Shown: positions 24,470 through 36,869 of the stretch, piece after piece
Layout: the number at the start of each line of letters is the position of its first letter
Position numbering within the stretch: the stretch's first letter is position 1
Assembly (NCBI GenBank): GCA_026168455.1
Contig: CM047425.1
Span: 99,265,580 to 99,329,579 of the forward strand
DNA length: 64,000 bases
Direction: 5' to 3'
Source of the DNA: Theocolax elegans
Lineage: Eukaryota > Arthropoda > Insecta > Hymenoptera > Cerocephalidae
Program-made: the position numbers and the translations under genes
Notes under the pieces: model-generated
What the model saw: the letters and a program-made list of their open reading frames with translations, nothing else
Told to the model about the DNA's origin: nothing
Database searches by the model: none

Positions 24470-27100
24470 AACGGGGAGTAATATTGCTAATCTCGTCTGG
24501 CCTTCTATTCGCGAGAGAGTTTGCCTTTTTATCAATAAAAAGACTACTGGAATGCTCATTAACTTACTTATTTTATTTTTATTATAAACCGTAAATAATT
24601 ATAAATATTTATATATGAAATCTCTGTAATACTCATTTTAGTATTTAAATTTTATAAGTTACATAGTTTTTAATTAATATTGTGCATTTTAACTATTTAA
24701 TATATTAAAATACCTATTTAACGAATTACGCTATGTTACTTTTCTTTGATTGCTATTGTACATATATTTTTTACTTTTAATAAAATATATGTATCTTCAA
24801 CATATTAGAGAAAACCACATTTATATTTATATTGTAATATTACAAAGAATAAAGAATAAGATTCAAATTCGTTTATTATTATACGTGTTGTTACGTATTA
24901 TAAAAATGTAATGAACATTGCAGTTTTAACTTATGCACTTATATCATTATAACATACATATTATAATAAAAATCTGAAAAATAAGTAATTTTTTTATTTT
25001 ATAACAGTTTTTATATAGAAGACAGGAAAACAATATTTTTCTCTATAAATCAATTGATCGTAACAAATCCGATATTCATGAAAAAAGGCGAAAAAACACT
25101 CGAAAGAAAATAAGTCTTAACTCAAAATCTCCTGACCACATTCAAGAAAATGAGAGTACACACACAAAAGAGAACGTTCACGGACGTTGCAAATGACGCG
25201 TGGTCATTATATTCGAACCGGCCCAAGATTTTCAGCGAGTCTCTCGCGGCCTTGTAATATAAACGCCGCGTGGCGCCTTGGCAAAAGTTCATCCACCGTG
25301 GGTCAGACTTGTTGCTGCTCATTATCGCCCGTATGTTCACACTCGGGAAGGGAAAGCTCGCACCATTAGACTCGGTCTCGTACTATTACAAACCCATGTT
25401 TAATGTACATAATAATAGCCTTTACCTACATTTTCGTATACGTGCACAATTTTTGATCACTATATTTTCCCGATCAACCAATTTTCTTACATATGTATAT
25501 ATCATATATAGGTGTAGATATATATATATATACCGCCCATGTTAATTGCAAACGTGCATGTACGCTTATAAAACGTTTAAAAACTAATCTAACTTGTTAT
25601 AATTGAATATTCGCTTTTTCGCATTTTGTTTAAATATTGCATTATTTTATTATGCAAACGGTTTATGTCGAACGCGCCCTTGGCCAATGTAACATTTTAG
25701 TGCACCGAGCCGAAAGGAGGAGAGAAAGAATAAGCGAGGAGTACGAGAGAACGAAAAAAGCCAAGTTGTACGCAAAAGGGGAAAGAAAATAAATTGCGCA
25801 AGAGTCGGAGCTTATTTATGCAAACAAATGACGGGGACGGCAATGTTTCGGGGGGACCCTTTTGTATATGTATATACCTGCCGCCTGCGCGCGGTGCACC
25901 GTACATACATACATGCACCGCGCGTGTACCTTCTCGCGGATCTCGAGCGACGAAAGGGGAAGAGACGTCCCATGGTATCGCATTGTCAGATCGGACTTCT
26001 TTATACGCAAACTTTTCTTCTCGACCCAAGCTCCCGTCCCCGTCAATTAGGAAGGCTCCCCCTTTTATTTACGCATGATGCACTCTTTTTTGGCAGTCTC
26101 TTCGATTACTCGATCTTCGGCATTATCTACTCGGTTAATGAAATTTTATTTTATTGGGTTTTTTTTTTATTTAACGTAAAACAAACATATGTTGTTTGAC
26201 GGTTTATTTGTTTTAAATTATTTACAGAGTGGAAGAGGAGTACCAATGTGTAGTGCGAGATGCTAAAATCGGGTTATATTAAGTATGTATTAACGTTGGA
26301 GTCGACGGTACTCGTGTAAAAGATTCAATCAAAGTATATAATTAGCGTCATTAAGTGCATACTTCTCCGATAATGCATGTTTTTCTGTCAATCTTCTCAG
26401 CTATTGAACCTCGGATAATTATTTTATAATTGTAATTCTTGAAACACACGTTTTTCATTTAATTACAATAAAGACTCGGTATTCGATACACTGATATAAT
26501 TAGTATACGAAGAAAAAAGTTTGTACACGAGCTCTTGTTTTCGTGCGCGAAGTGCTTTCATAATTGCAGCTCAAAGTGTCAGATTATTACGTTACTGTGT
26601 AATAATTTCTGTTATACTAAAAAGGAAATGCGTTGTGACGTTCTTACTTCTAAATTTATACAATGTATAAACAGAATATTCATTTGAGCTCATTAAATAT
26701 GTACATTTCGAGTCACTAAGTTTTATGCATCAGTAAAAGAAAGTGAAATAAAAATATTGGATATATATATAAGTAACAAATTATTGGAGTATAAAATGAA
26801 CGATTCAATATGTATGGGATGACCGTATAAATATACATCTATATGTATAAAATATAAATGACAACTATTTAACAAAATGTAGAATGTACCGTCGTCACTT
26901 AGTAGTACGGAATAAAGAGAAAAAAGCAATTCCGTGCGAAAGGAATAAAATCGAGGCGTAAAACGATATAGCAATTACGTCCGGGTACATTTCCCACTTC
27001 ATTAAAATGAAAACGTTAGCCATAATTGACGTGGAACGCTTCAAGTATCGGATGACCAAATACTCGCGAGGCATAAGTGAGCGGTCATACGTAAGGAGAC
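24470..27100. other. Non-coding, no gene seen
   Basis: Very AT-rich at 24540-25100 and 26200-26900. A mixed CpG-containing block at 25140-25400 and 25680-26060 keeps several frames open on both strands with no family resemblance. Confidence 0.55.
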
Positions 27101-27133
27101 GTAAATGAGGTAACTTGCATGTGGCCGAGGGAT

Positions 27134-27160
27134 GGGAAGCGGGGCGGGGGATGAGGGGGG
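27134..27160 (+). repeat. Canonical G-quadruplex motif
   Basis: GGG-AAGC-GGGG-C-GGGGG-ATGA-GGGGGG. A C-rich stretch (27176-27199) follows, so both strands could fold locally. Confidence 0.8.
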
Positions 27161-27400
27161 ACACGTTCTTTTCTCCCTCCGCCTCCCCCCTCCCCCTCTA
27201 CAGCCAGAGCGTCGTTAAAATGACTCTTCGGAAAGGGAACCAATAGACAAGAGGGAAGGAGAGGAGGATCACGCGCGTATATAGGTATACATATACAGAG
27301 GGCCGCATAACGCATGGTGATTTATATTCGCGCCTCCCTACGCCCTGTGAGGCCCGCATACACATTCGTAAGGGCGTGTACGTCCACCCTTTTATTTCAG

Positions 27401-27401
<1 letters not shown>

Positions 27402-27443
<42 letters not shown>
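27402..27443 (+). repeat. (TC)n microsatellite
   Basis: About 21 uninterrupted TC units. Read on the minus strand it is a GA tract. Confidence 0.93.
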
Positions 27444-27446
<3 letters not shown>

Positions 27447-27626
27447 CGATCGGTCGGTTGGTTATATACATCGAAAAAAATACTTCCGTCAGAGGTGCGC
27501 GCGGCGAGAGGACTCGTGTAATGTTTCTTTTCGCCTGAGGACGTTTTCGGTCGAGTTTCGGAGTCTTTTTATGCGCCGCGACTTGGCTGACGGATGAACG
27601 CGAAAATTCGTAAGGATGCGAAAGAG

Positions 27627-27651
27627 AAAGAGAGAGAGAGAGAGAGAGAGG
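27627..27651 (+). repeat. (GA)n microsatellite
   Basis: GA run about 180 bases right of the TC tract at 27402. The two could pair as a large inverted repeat of low complexity. Confidence 0.9.
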
Positions 27652-27810
27652 AAGAGAGGCCACGGGGTATAACCACGTCGCCTTTAGTGACACGCTTTAA
27701 AACGGACTTACATGATCTTGGGATGTGTATACCTTGATTACTCGGACGTTAATACAATAAAACAATTCCCTCGACTCCGGAGGTATTCATTTTTAACTCG
27801 CGCGGCATGT

Positions 27811-27850
27811 TGACTCACCTGAAACAGATAAAACAATCATCGTGTCATAA
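27811..27850 (-). other. Candidate recursive splice site (ratchet point) 2
   Basis: On the minus strand the sequence reads GATTGTTTTATCTGTTTCAG and then GTGAGTCAAC, with the junction between 27819 and 27818. The pyrimidine tract and TTTCAG make a strong 3' splice site, and GTGAGT is a strong 5' splice site. No exon separates them. It lies about 21.2 kb upstream (minus-strand sense) of site 1 and 23.8 kb downstream of site 3. A possible Tc1-like fragment lies about 140 bp to the right. It could instead be the 3' edge of a cryptic exon or the donor of an alternatively spliced exon. Confidence 0.6.
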
Positions 27851-27985
27851 TTAGCCAGCTAAAATTCAATCTCGACGAGTCGGTTAAATTCCTCTTTCGT
27901 AAAGGAATTTTATATCGTTCATACACACACACGCATATTTACATACGCACACATACTCGATACGGTATTATTATCAACCCATACG

Positions 27986-28030
27986 TACACAGTCCCATAA
28001 GTTTTTGGTGGCCTGTCCAAATATGTACAT
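27986..28030 (+). mobile_element. Possible Tc1/mariner-like terminal fragment
   Basis: TACACAGTCCCATAAGTTTT is followed by TGGTGGCCTGTCCAAAT. A TA-flanked end with the pattern CAGT-CCCATAAGT-TTTGG is typical of Tc1-like terminal inverted repeats. I found no matching inverted end within the following few kilobases and no transposase frame, so this would be a one-ended relic. The motif match rests on memory of the family pattern, and chance resemblance is possible. Confidence 0.3.
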
Positions 28031-28039
28031 CAAAACTAA

Positions 28040-30200
28040 TACTTTTATAATAAAAAATAGTTTTGTGAATAAAAGTAGATTGTAATTAATCCATTGTAGC
28101 AGACCTATAGCATCATTTACTATAATATGAAATATATAGTAACGAAATCAGGGCATACAAAAGTGATATTCACAAGACAATCGTACCGCAGGTTATTTTT
28201 TCCGTGTAAGTCTAATTAGGGTGTAGAATGAGAAAATAAAAAGATTGTCCAGGGAAAGAAGTTGATATCGGAAATCAGCAAACTCGAGGGGTATCCCAAA
28301 AAGGATATCAAGGTTAGAGGAGGCTTTATATCTGATTGATTTCAATGAGAATCAGTTTGGTGCATACTATTAAGAAACGACAGATCGTTACAACATTCCG
28401 CGAGCGCACGGGGATGACATACTTTCAACTGTTAATTGAAGAAAAAGTGCGTCGGACCCGAAGAAAGAGACGAATAAGGAAAGTCGCTCTTTCTGCGATG
28501 CATAGGCAGATAGCCAGAACTAGCGAGTCGAAGCTCCCCTGTAGACGCGAGACCAAAGACCTTGGCACGACTTTTCCCTCGGTTTGCAGCTGCTTCGATT
28601 CGCCAGTTCCACTCTACTTCCTCTGCGTATCTCTTTGCCTCCTCTTCTTCCTTTCTCTCATTGTTTATCTTGTAATTTCTGCTTTTGACTTTTCTTCGTT
28701 AATTTCAATTTTGCATTTACGATTTTCCACATTGAATGATTATACCAACTTGAGTTTTAGGTTATAAAAAATATACATTTTTTTATAATACTGTCATAAA
28801 ACGTGTTTAAAAAAAACAACACTGGTGATAAAAGTATATGCAAATGACTTTCATACATCGATAACAGATGCATGGTTTGATTCTAGATTAGTTCTAGTCG
28901 ATTTGTAATAACTTGATGTCCTTGTATTACCGATTCTAGTATGTATCTCTATAAATTTCAATCAATATTTAAAAATTAAAACTCTATAACGCGAAGGATT
29001 TCCTTCATTAATTGCACGCAGTTGATGATTTTATAGTGAGTACACGTGATTTATAACTATTATTCAGTCCTTCTATAAAATGACTAATGGACCGACAACT
29101 AAATATCGACACGTTAAGATATTTTATATAAATCTAACGTCTTTTTACGATCTGCATTTACAAGAATAATCGTAAAGCTATACGCGACACACTAAATTTA
29201 TTTCACGGAAATCGCAATAATACTATATATAAATTGTCATTAAAAAATCACGTACCGAATCGTTTGAAAATCTTGTTGAACGTTCTTACGGGAACAATAA
29301 CGACGTGTAACGGAAAAGAAACTAGTTCACCGATACTTTGGCTGTTTGCATTGAAAATTGCACTATATCCTCCATTATACGGATTAGTAATTTATGCATT
29401 GTCTATTCATAAAGCAAATCCCTCGGTGTATGGCATTAAATATGCATTCTCGAATGACCTATACCATACTAGGGAGAGAGTAGCTCGAAGAAGGTTCGCC
29501 TCGGTAATAGCCCCAAGGGAATTTTCTCTCGCTGCACGTGAAACGATACATAATGAGCCGGTGTTCGCGTGAATTTTTGGGAGGCTGCATGACGCTCAGG
29601 TATCCCCAAATGGCAGCTGCCACGTATAACCTATAGCTATATGTAGCCATACGTACACCATATACCCCGTACATATGTGCGTTATATATACATACACATA
29701 CATATACATGCATAAAAGCTTCCGATCGCATGTCGCAATGATTATTATCCGAACGCCCACGTTCCTAGGAGCCTTCTTGTGTTTATACCCTCTTGTTATC
29801 ATTTTCTGCTCCGTCGCCTTTAGTCTGATCTCTACGGAGGCTAATTAGATTGCTTCTAGCCTAAGGCTTAAGCGCAATACTCCGAATATTTTGCAAATCA
29901 CCGGTTGTCCCTCGAGAGAAAGAGAAAGACACAGAGGAGGGCCGGTTATAACAGGGAGTGCGTATTCGAGACGACGCGGTGTAACAAAAAAAATTAAAAA
30001 AATAATAATAAAGAAAGAAAGAAAGGAAATTTCGTGGCAACTGCGATTGGTTTTGCTTTCGCGAAATGACACAGCCGAAAATTACAGGGGGAACTTTTGC
30101 CTTTCACTTCGGATTGTCTAGGATAAACGTGGTGTAGGTGCTCCTCTTCTCTTCCTTAACACGGTTATTTTCAAATATCTCTGTCTATGTCTCTGTCTTT
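28040..30200. other. Non-coding, no gene seen
   Basis: A 143-codon plus frame at 28336-28767 begins with a basic stretch and ends in a Leu/Phe-rich run from pyrimidine-rich DNA; I do not recognise it. A 112-codon plus frame at 29234 lacks an ATG start. The rest is AT-rich. Confidence 0.5.
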
Positions 30201-30202
30201 GA

Positions 30203-30241
30203 CTCTCGCTCTCGCTCTCTCTCTCTCTCTCTCTCACTCTC
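30203..30241 (+). repeat. (CT)n microsatellite
   Basis: CTCGCTCTCGCTCTCT lead-in, then a pure CT run. Confidence 0.9.
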
Positions 30242-30244
30242 TCG

Positions 30245-31785
30245 GACCCTCGCACACTATTCTTCCTTTTCTCAATACTATGGTTCTGTCTATATTCCAG
30301 GGCATATATACTAATTTCATCTGGCTTTTATGCCACGCATAGTTTGCACTCTTGACCAATAAAAAAAAAACTTCCGAGTTTTATTTCCCTTTAATGAGCC
30401 CTCGGTTTTTTGGCAGCCACTCACATCAGAAGAGAGAAAGAGAACTGTGACTGCTTTGTCTCTCCTGCTCAAGCAAGCAACCGAACGAGATATAGCTCAG
30501 GGTTATATTCGCTCAGAACCCAAGTCGAGCCGAGACGTTTTTTCTGCGTCTGCGATTTCTGGGTAATAAAATTCGGTGGATCGCGCTGAAATCGAGAAAG
30601 TACACTGGGAGGATAAAAAAACCACAACGAGAGAGAATATTGTGTATTTGAGCTTTGTGTTTTTCGGTTAAAACGAAATTGTCGAGTAATTTGTAATAAT
30701 TCGTATTATTCGAGGCAATTTGTTATGTTTCGAGATGAACCAAATAATTTATCTTTCTTGGTTGAAAATCGAATTGTTATATTAATTTTATATTTGTCAT
30801 AGCACATGAATCCGAATGAAGATTTACTAGCAACCGAATAGATATTTTTAAATAAATTGAAAGAAAGGTAGCGGTCGAAGAAAATGAAAAGAGAAGGTCA
30901 GTCAAGATAATTAGATTGCCTCTTAATGTTATCAGATTCAAGTCTCGATTATTTATATAAAAAAGAGTAATATAAAAAGGAACGAATTGGCGCACGTTCA
31001 CAATAATTATCGAAGAGTCTTTCTTACAGTGATCTCCACTTAGGCAACTGATTTTTCTTTCGGCTCGTTGGGTTTCTTCTGTTATTCGTACTTCGTTTAT
31101 CGAGTCTCTCTCTCGTGCTGCCGCGATACGCGCCCATCCACCTCCTCTCTCGTCCTCTCTCTTGTCTGCGTAGCTTTATCGCCCTCTTTCATCTCCGTTT
31201 CTCAGTCCTTTCTTCAGTCCCCTATCACGCGCGATCCTTTTCTCTTCGGCGGTCCTTTCAACCATGCGTACCATCCTCTCTTTCTCTTTCTCTTTCTCTT
31301 TGGTCTATCTCTTCTCTTACGGGCAATTCGAAGCGTGCGCCACGGGGCCTGCTCATTTTCAGAACTGCCCCGACAGAACGATTCACCACCGCTATTACGA
31401 ACCGAGCGACCATCTATACCCCCTTCTACTTTTGGTAATCTTTTCGCCATTATTTTTTATTCCCTGGCCGTTGAGAGTTTTGGTCCTAACCTTTCGCGGG
31501 ACGATGGGATTATTCGTTCTCTACACTCCAGTCCGATAAACTCGATGAACGAAACGCCTTTGTAATTTTAACAATTTTAACTGACTATAAGAGGGTTACC
31601 TTATACTTCACTCGATTTTCGCTTTTGCGTTTAAAGTAAATTATTTTCCTTTTTTTGTAAATTGATATTTGCTTCACGGTGAGAAAATACTTAATTTTTG
31701 TATTATAATATTTGGTGGTATTATAATAGATGAAAATAACCTAAAATATTTATGTAGTTTAAATAAAAAAAGGGATTTATTAAAC
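30245..31785. other. Non-coding, pyrimidine-rich in part
   Basis: The 31060-31560 block is C/T-rich and yields three long overlapping plus frames of Ser/Leu/Phe composition, which argues for composition and not coding. Confidence 0.5.
31275..31301 (+). repeat. (TTTCTC)n hexamer repeat
   Basis: Four or so TTTCTC units in a pyrimidine-rich stretch. It accounts for the Ser/Phe-rich frames here. Confidence 0.8.
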
Positions 31786-31787
31786 AA

Positions 31788-31788
<1 letters not shown>

Positions 31789-31821
<33 letters not shown>

Positions 31822-31840
31822 GTGTGTGTGTGTGTGTGTG
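31789..31840 (+). repeat. (TG)n microsatellite
   Basis: About 26 TG units with one TGCG interruption; Z-DNA-prone. It is the longest CA/TG array in the window. Confidence 0.95.
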
Positions 31841-32246
31841 ATAATATAATATTACATAATAAAAAAAATAATGGAGAACTGGAGACACATTTATTAATCG
31901 ATTAAATAAATAAAGAGTATAGAAGAACAGATAAATGTTCTATATATATATATGTATAGATTATCAGTAGCGAGTATCGAGAGTAAAACCGGGACGAAAA
32001 CAAGAATTTCGATCTAAAGGAAAGAAAAGCAAGCTTGTCATCCTCCTTTCAACGAATGAGGAACGATTCTCCTCTCTCGAGTGACGGTAGCGAGTTGCGC
32101 ATTGACAAAAGTAGTCGCGAGCTTCTCGCAATAAAATAAGAAAACTAAGGTAGCTGAAGCAAGCAAAAGGAAGAGTAAAATCCGGTGGTCTTGGAGGGAT
32201 GAAGGAACAAAGGAAAGGCACCGAAACGTTCACCCCGGTGCTCTCA

Positions 32247-32320
32247 AAGACAGAAAGAGAGAGAGAGAGAGAGAGAGGGTGGGGAAGGGGAGTGGGGAGA
32301 GACGAGAAGAGAAGGAGGAG
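32247..32320 (+). repeat. (GA)n and purine tract
   Basis: GA units to about 32277, then GGGTGGGGAAGGGGAGTGGG and further purines; the G runs add quadruplex potential. Confidence 0.85.
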
Positions 32321-32469
32321 CGGACAGATACAGATATGCTAATACCCAAGTCGTTTACACGTGATATATAGCCGGACTGACGGACGCACGGTCCCTCGCG
32401 CCTGCGAGCTTTTCGGCTCTCCTCTTTTATGCATTCGAGAGCCACCCCGACGAAATTGCAGGAGCAGAC

Positions 32470-32500
32470 ACGAGAGAGAGAGAGAGAGAGAGAGAGACAG
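32470..32500 (+). repeat. (GA)n microsatellite
   Basis: About 14 GA units ending in GACAG. Confidence 0.9.
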
Positions 32501-32572
32501 AAGATCAAGCTTGATCTGGAACCCGATTCAATTTGCTTCTCGCGGCTTCGTTAATTCCCGCGGACCCACCAA

Positions 32573-32574
32573 GA

Positions 32575-32611
<37 letters not shown>

Positions 32612-32628
32612 GGGAGAGGGAGAGAAGA
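32573..32628 (+). repeat. (GA)n microsatellite with GGGA tail
   Basis: GAGAGGGAGAGAGAGAGAGA continuing to AAAAGGGGGAGAGGGAGAG. Confidence 0.9.
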
Positions 32629-32904
32629 GTACACCGCGAAAGACGGAGGAGAGCGATTGTAAGTCGTGCCTCGTTATGCGCCGGTTTACTCATGCACAAA
32701 GGCCGCGCGAACACACAGGCCTTTATCCGCTGATTTTTATCGGGCTTTCCTAGCCTCCACCTCCTGTACCCCTGCCGCCACCGCTTATTTATATATATTG
32801 CCCCTCTCCATATGCATAGTCGATGAGTGACGGAAATAGCTGGACAGCCGCGCCCCGACCTCGGGAATTCATTGTTTACTGGCCTCGCTAACGAGCCGGA
32901 ATTT

Positions 32905-32925
32905 TCAGCGGATGCAAATCCCCCC
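32905..32925 (+). promoter_or_regulatory. POU octamer followed by CCCC
   Basis: ATGCAAAT at 32912-32919 is the consensus octamer for POU-domain factors. It is followed by CCCC, exactly as at 57544. It lies in a higher-complexity stretch (32820-32960) that also holds TGTTTAC, a forkhead-like word. Binding in vivo is untested. Confidence 0.3.
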
Positions 32926-33528
32926 TCACCACGGGGGCAGACGATCCGAACGAGATCTTACTTTCCCAAGAGTATACGCATACACGCTGATAAATATACA
33001 CTGCTACTGCAAAATAAACATTCAGATTACCGGAAAATTGATAGATCGAGATATATTCACTTCTATACATCCTTAACCAGCTATTGCGAAACTCTTCAAT
33101 GATCGCAGTTTTACTATCTCGATGTGGTGGTTCATCATAATTAGTGACATTTAGTTTTAATTAATTCTATACACCTAGACACTAACGAAGCATTATTTAT
33201 ATTTACGGAACATTAATTTACTTTTTATTCTGTTATGTCATTAATTTTTATTACTAATTCACAAATTACCAAAAAAACCAACGCTAAGTTAAGACGAATG
33301 TTATTCTATCCCTGAACAATAAGAAACAACTATATATTTATACGTATAGCAGTTACACCCAGACGGAGGTTGACGAAGCTCAGTAACGAAAGGATACGGT
33401 ATATATATATACCAGTAAATAGAAATAATAATTTATCGTCAAATAATACACCGGAGGTTGGAAAAAAATTGCATCGCACGAATGATTTTTCGGAATTTGA
33501 AAAGGGACAGAAAGAGAGAAAAGGAAGG

Positions 33529-33586
33529 AGGGGTGGGGTGAGGAGATGGGGGGGAGGAGAAGGGGGTGAGCGGGGAGGGGGGAGGG
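33529..33586 (+). repeat. G-rich stretch with canonical G-quadruplex
   Basis: Many G runs; the best set is GGGGG-TGAGC-GGGG-A-GGGGGG-A-GGG at 33562-33586. This is the strongest plus-strand quadruplex candidate. Confidence 0.85.
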
Positions 33587-33589
33587 TAC

Positions 33590-36110
33590 ACCGAGTGGTG
33601 TATAATCACTACAATTACCTTCTCGCCACGGGATCGCTTCCGAGAAGACAGGTAGGGAAAGAGTGAGCAAGAGAGAGGACACCAGTTGAATCGGCGTGCG
33701 GATATAAAGTAGTGGGGGAACGAGAAAAGTGATTCTCAACCGCTACGGAATGATAAAGAAAAGAAAAAAAGGTAGAAAAGAAAAAAGGAGGATCCCGGGC
33801 CTTTATTTTTTACCTGGGCATTCCGTTTTGTGATTAACACACACACGGTCAAGTGCGAATTTCGCGAGACTTGGATTAAAACGAGCGAACGAGCGCGCGC
33901 GCGAGCGAGCGCAAACTCTGCAGCAATGGGACGAGTTTTGTAAAACGGTAACTCGAAAAGAGTCGCGCGAGTTCTCTTTTTTATTTATTCGTTTTCTTTT
34001 CCTTTTTTTTCTCGCATACTTTATATATTCTTACGTATTCCTATAAACTGTAAATTATCACTCGAATTTTTTTATTCACTTCGATTGGGATTTTGAACGG
34101 AATAGTTATAATATTCAACTTCACTTTTTTCTGGTCAAATAAATACAAATTTCCATTCAGGAATTTTCGATGGCATTCTGAAATTGGGTTATTTCGTAAA
34201 ATAAAATGAGAGCTTTTGAGATCTCTTTTGCATAATGCGTACATTGGGAATTTATATGTAAATATGAATAATTTAAATACATTAAAATGATATTTTATTT
34301 CATTATGTTATTATTTCCAAGGATAATTATAAGAATTATTTTAAAAGGTGCAAGATCCTAATAAATATAACAGAAAAGTATTAATGTGTACCGTTAGACA
34401 CGGCATAAACAATTTCCACTCCTACCGACAGTGAACTCTGACATCGTAAATGTTGCGTAAATGTATTCATCTAAATTTATGTAAAATTTTATTGCAATAC
34501 TTTTTGAATATTTTATTTACTTTCAAGGATATACCTATAAACACATACATGTATTAAAAAAGTATGCATGCGTGATTATGTTTAATTTTTATATAGCATT
34601 ATAAAAAGATAAATAAATGTACTTATATATAAAGTTATATAAATATTATAAAACATTTAATAGCGATATTACAAAATAATGAACATGTTACATTAATACC
34701 ACCTGAATTAAAATTCTCTTTTTATAAATAAAATGAGCGACAGTGTTAAAAGCAATGAAAATAAAAATTTTGTTTACGAAAGTATGTTCCGTTCATTGCG
34801 GTAAGCGGCGGATCATACGAGGACTAATGACGCGTTGCGGCTCGCGGCTATGACCACTCGTTGGTCAGAACCTTTCTTTCATTTGCCGTCGCTTTTACCC
34901 TCTCTCTTCCTCTCGTTTACCAGAGGGGTACATGCACATTTTTTATTTGGAAAAAAAAATCACCTTGAAGTTCTGCTGAGAGCGTGAAAAGGAAAAATCG
35001 AGTTCCAAAAAGGCATAAATGCGTGCGCGCGTAGAAACGACGTTTGGGTAAAGCGGCTTGAAGTATAGACGCAGGCGACTCGTAAGTAGGTAGATTTTAC
35101 GATGATCTCGCGGCGAGGCATCGTTCGCATAAACCCGCGCAAGCGGCAGCAGCCGCGCGTTGCTCCGCATGCAAACGTTCGGTTTCAAAAAATCGAATAT
35201 ATATATACATATATACCAAGAGTAGACGAGCTCCGCAGTTTCGTATCTATGGGCTCCATTCAGACGCGAGCTCGGGTTGTTTAAACTGCTAATTTACTTT
35301 ATGTTGCAAGCAATTTCAATAATAAAATTGTCTGATGAAATCGATCAACTAAGAGTCTGACACGCTACTATTATTAAGACTGGTATATAAGTGGTTTATT
35401 GTCATATGCTGCTCGAGTTCGATAAACTTTTAGCTATCGCTCAAAGGTGACCGGTCAAACTTAGTGATACAGTTCATAAATATTAAAAGAATAAAAAAAG
35501 CTTACTGCCTGAAGTTCTTCCACATTTATAAAACTGGATTTCAAATTAATATTCACTAGGAGAGTTCAACGTAACATTTTTAAATGATGATTCATTATGC
35601 ATGAATCACTTTTTTTGACATTTAAAAATTAATATATTTAAACCTATCCAATAAATTCTAGAAATGTGTAATTAAACCAAATAGATATAACTTTTTTTAT
35701 AAAAATGTGCAGTAATAAATTATATTTCATTTTAATGTAATCGTTTATCGACCTTAGTATCGAAATGAAAAAAAAAAAATAATTTTTTTTTAGACGAAAC
35801 TTCAAATGAAATAGATACGTTAGTTTTATTTTGGTTTATATTATTTATTTAATCTAATTTGATAAAACGAATAAGAGACGAAAGAAAAAGAACGGTATAT
35901 ATATGAATGAAGTTAAAATCAATTGTGGTTCTAAGGCTAAGGGGAGTGTTAATCCTCAAGGTGGTATTCGTAAAGAGAAAACGACGTTGAATCGAAATAG
36001 CTCGCTAATTAACTTGGAAATGATCGAGGGTTACACTCACTTAGGTTGAATGACGTAGCAGCGTGTGAAAAAGACTAGCGCGCCGCGGCGCGCAAGAAAA
36101 GAGAGGAGGC
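33590..36110. other. Mostly AT-rich non-coding
   Basis: AT-rich at 34020-34790 and 35290-35920. CpG-containing DNA at 34790-35280. No supported gene or RNA. Confidence 0.55.
33892..33912. repeat. GCGC/GAGC-rich run
   Basis: GCGCGCGCGCGAGCGAGCGC; Z-DNA-prone and unusually GC-rich for the window. Confidence 0.7.
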
Positions 36111-36123
36111 CGAGCGCGATGGA

Positions 36124-36149
36124 GGGGAGGGGTGGGGGTTTGCGGGGGG
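36124..36149 (+). repeat. Canonical G-quadruplex motif
   Basis: GGGG-A-GGGG-T-GGGGG-TTTGC-GGGGGG, with short loops. Confidence 0.85.
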
Positions 36150-36425
36150 AAGAAGGGACGAAGCGCGATTTAGGGGCAAAACTCTTGGCCTTGCTAAGGA
36201 GAAGAAACTACGTGGCTGCGATAAAAGGAGCAGCAAGTAAGAGAGTGAGGGAGCGAGAGGGAGAGAGAAAAGAGTCAGGAAAACCCCAGGACGGATACCG
36301 GGCGAATACTGAACAAACTCGTAAAGCCTCTTAACGGTCCATAATTTTACAACGTTCTATAATAACCGCGAGGCTCTCTCGGTTGCTCGCGCTAGAGAGA
36401 TTCCTAGTTGCACCAGGAATATATA

Positions 36426-36467
36426 TAGAGAAAGAGAGAGAGAGAAAGAGAGAGAGAACGAGAGAGC
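36426..36467 (+). repeat. (GA)n microsatellite
   Basis: GA run with three AAA interruptions. Confidence 0.88.
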
Positions 36468-36561
36468 GTAATAATGCGCCGTGCGCTCGAGAAATAGTTT
36501 AAGGAATTCTTATGTACATATGTATACACATATACATATACGTATATACGTGTCTGTACAC

Positions 36562-36595
36562 ATACACACACACACACACACATGTATATATATAT
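36562..36595 (+). repeat. (CA)n then (TA)n
   Basis: ACACACACACACACACACA to 36581, then ATGTATATATATATA. Confidence 0.88.
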
Positions 36596-36847
36596 AGGAG
36601 AGTCTCACTATGCAGCCACTATGGACTCGGCGATTATTTACGGCCACTCGAAATTCTCTACACCTTGTCCGCTTTCGGTTTCGCGCAGCGGAGGCTAGTC
36701 CCTAAGAATGAGAGACGGAGAAGGAGATCCTGAAATACGCGCGCCTCTCTCCTTTTACTGCTACTCCGCGTGCAGCCCAAGGAGGAAGTGAAAAGTGAGT
36801 TTGTCGACCCAAAGTACAAAGTCCTCCTTAATACATATGTGTGTTTC

Positions 36848-36868
36848 TGTGTGTGTGTGTGTGCGTGT
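36848..36868 (+). repeat. (TG)n microsatellite
   Basis: Ten TG units, followed by mixed CACGTACGTACACGTATATG alternation. Confidence 0.85.
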
Positions 36869-36869
36869 A

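Noticed and set aside
28336..28767. 143-codon plus frame with a possible transmembrane segment
   Set aside because: Basic N-terminal part and hydrophobic end match purine-rich then pyrimidine-rich DNA; no family resemblance.
31060..31565. Three overlapping plus ORFs up to 165 codons
   Set aside because: Pyrimidine-rich DNA opens several frames at once with Ser/Leu/Phe composition.
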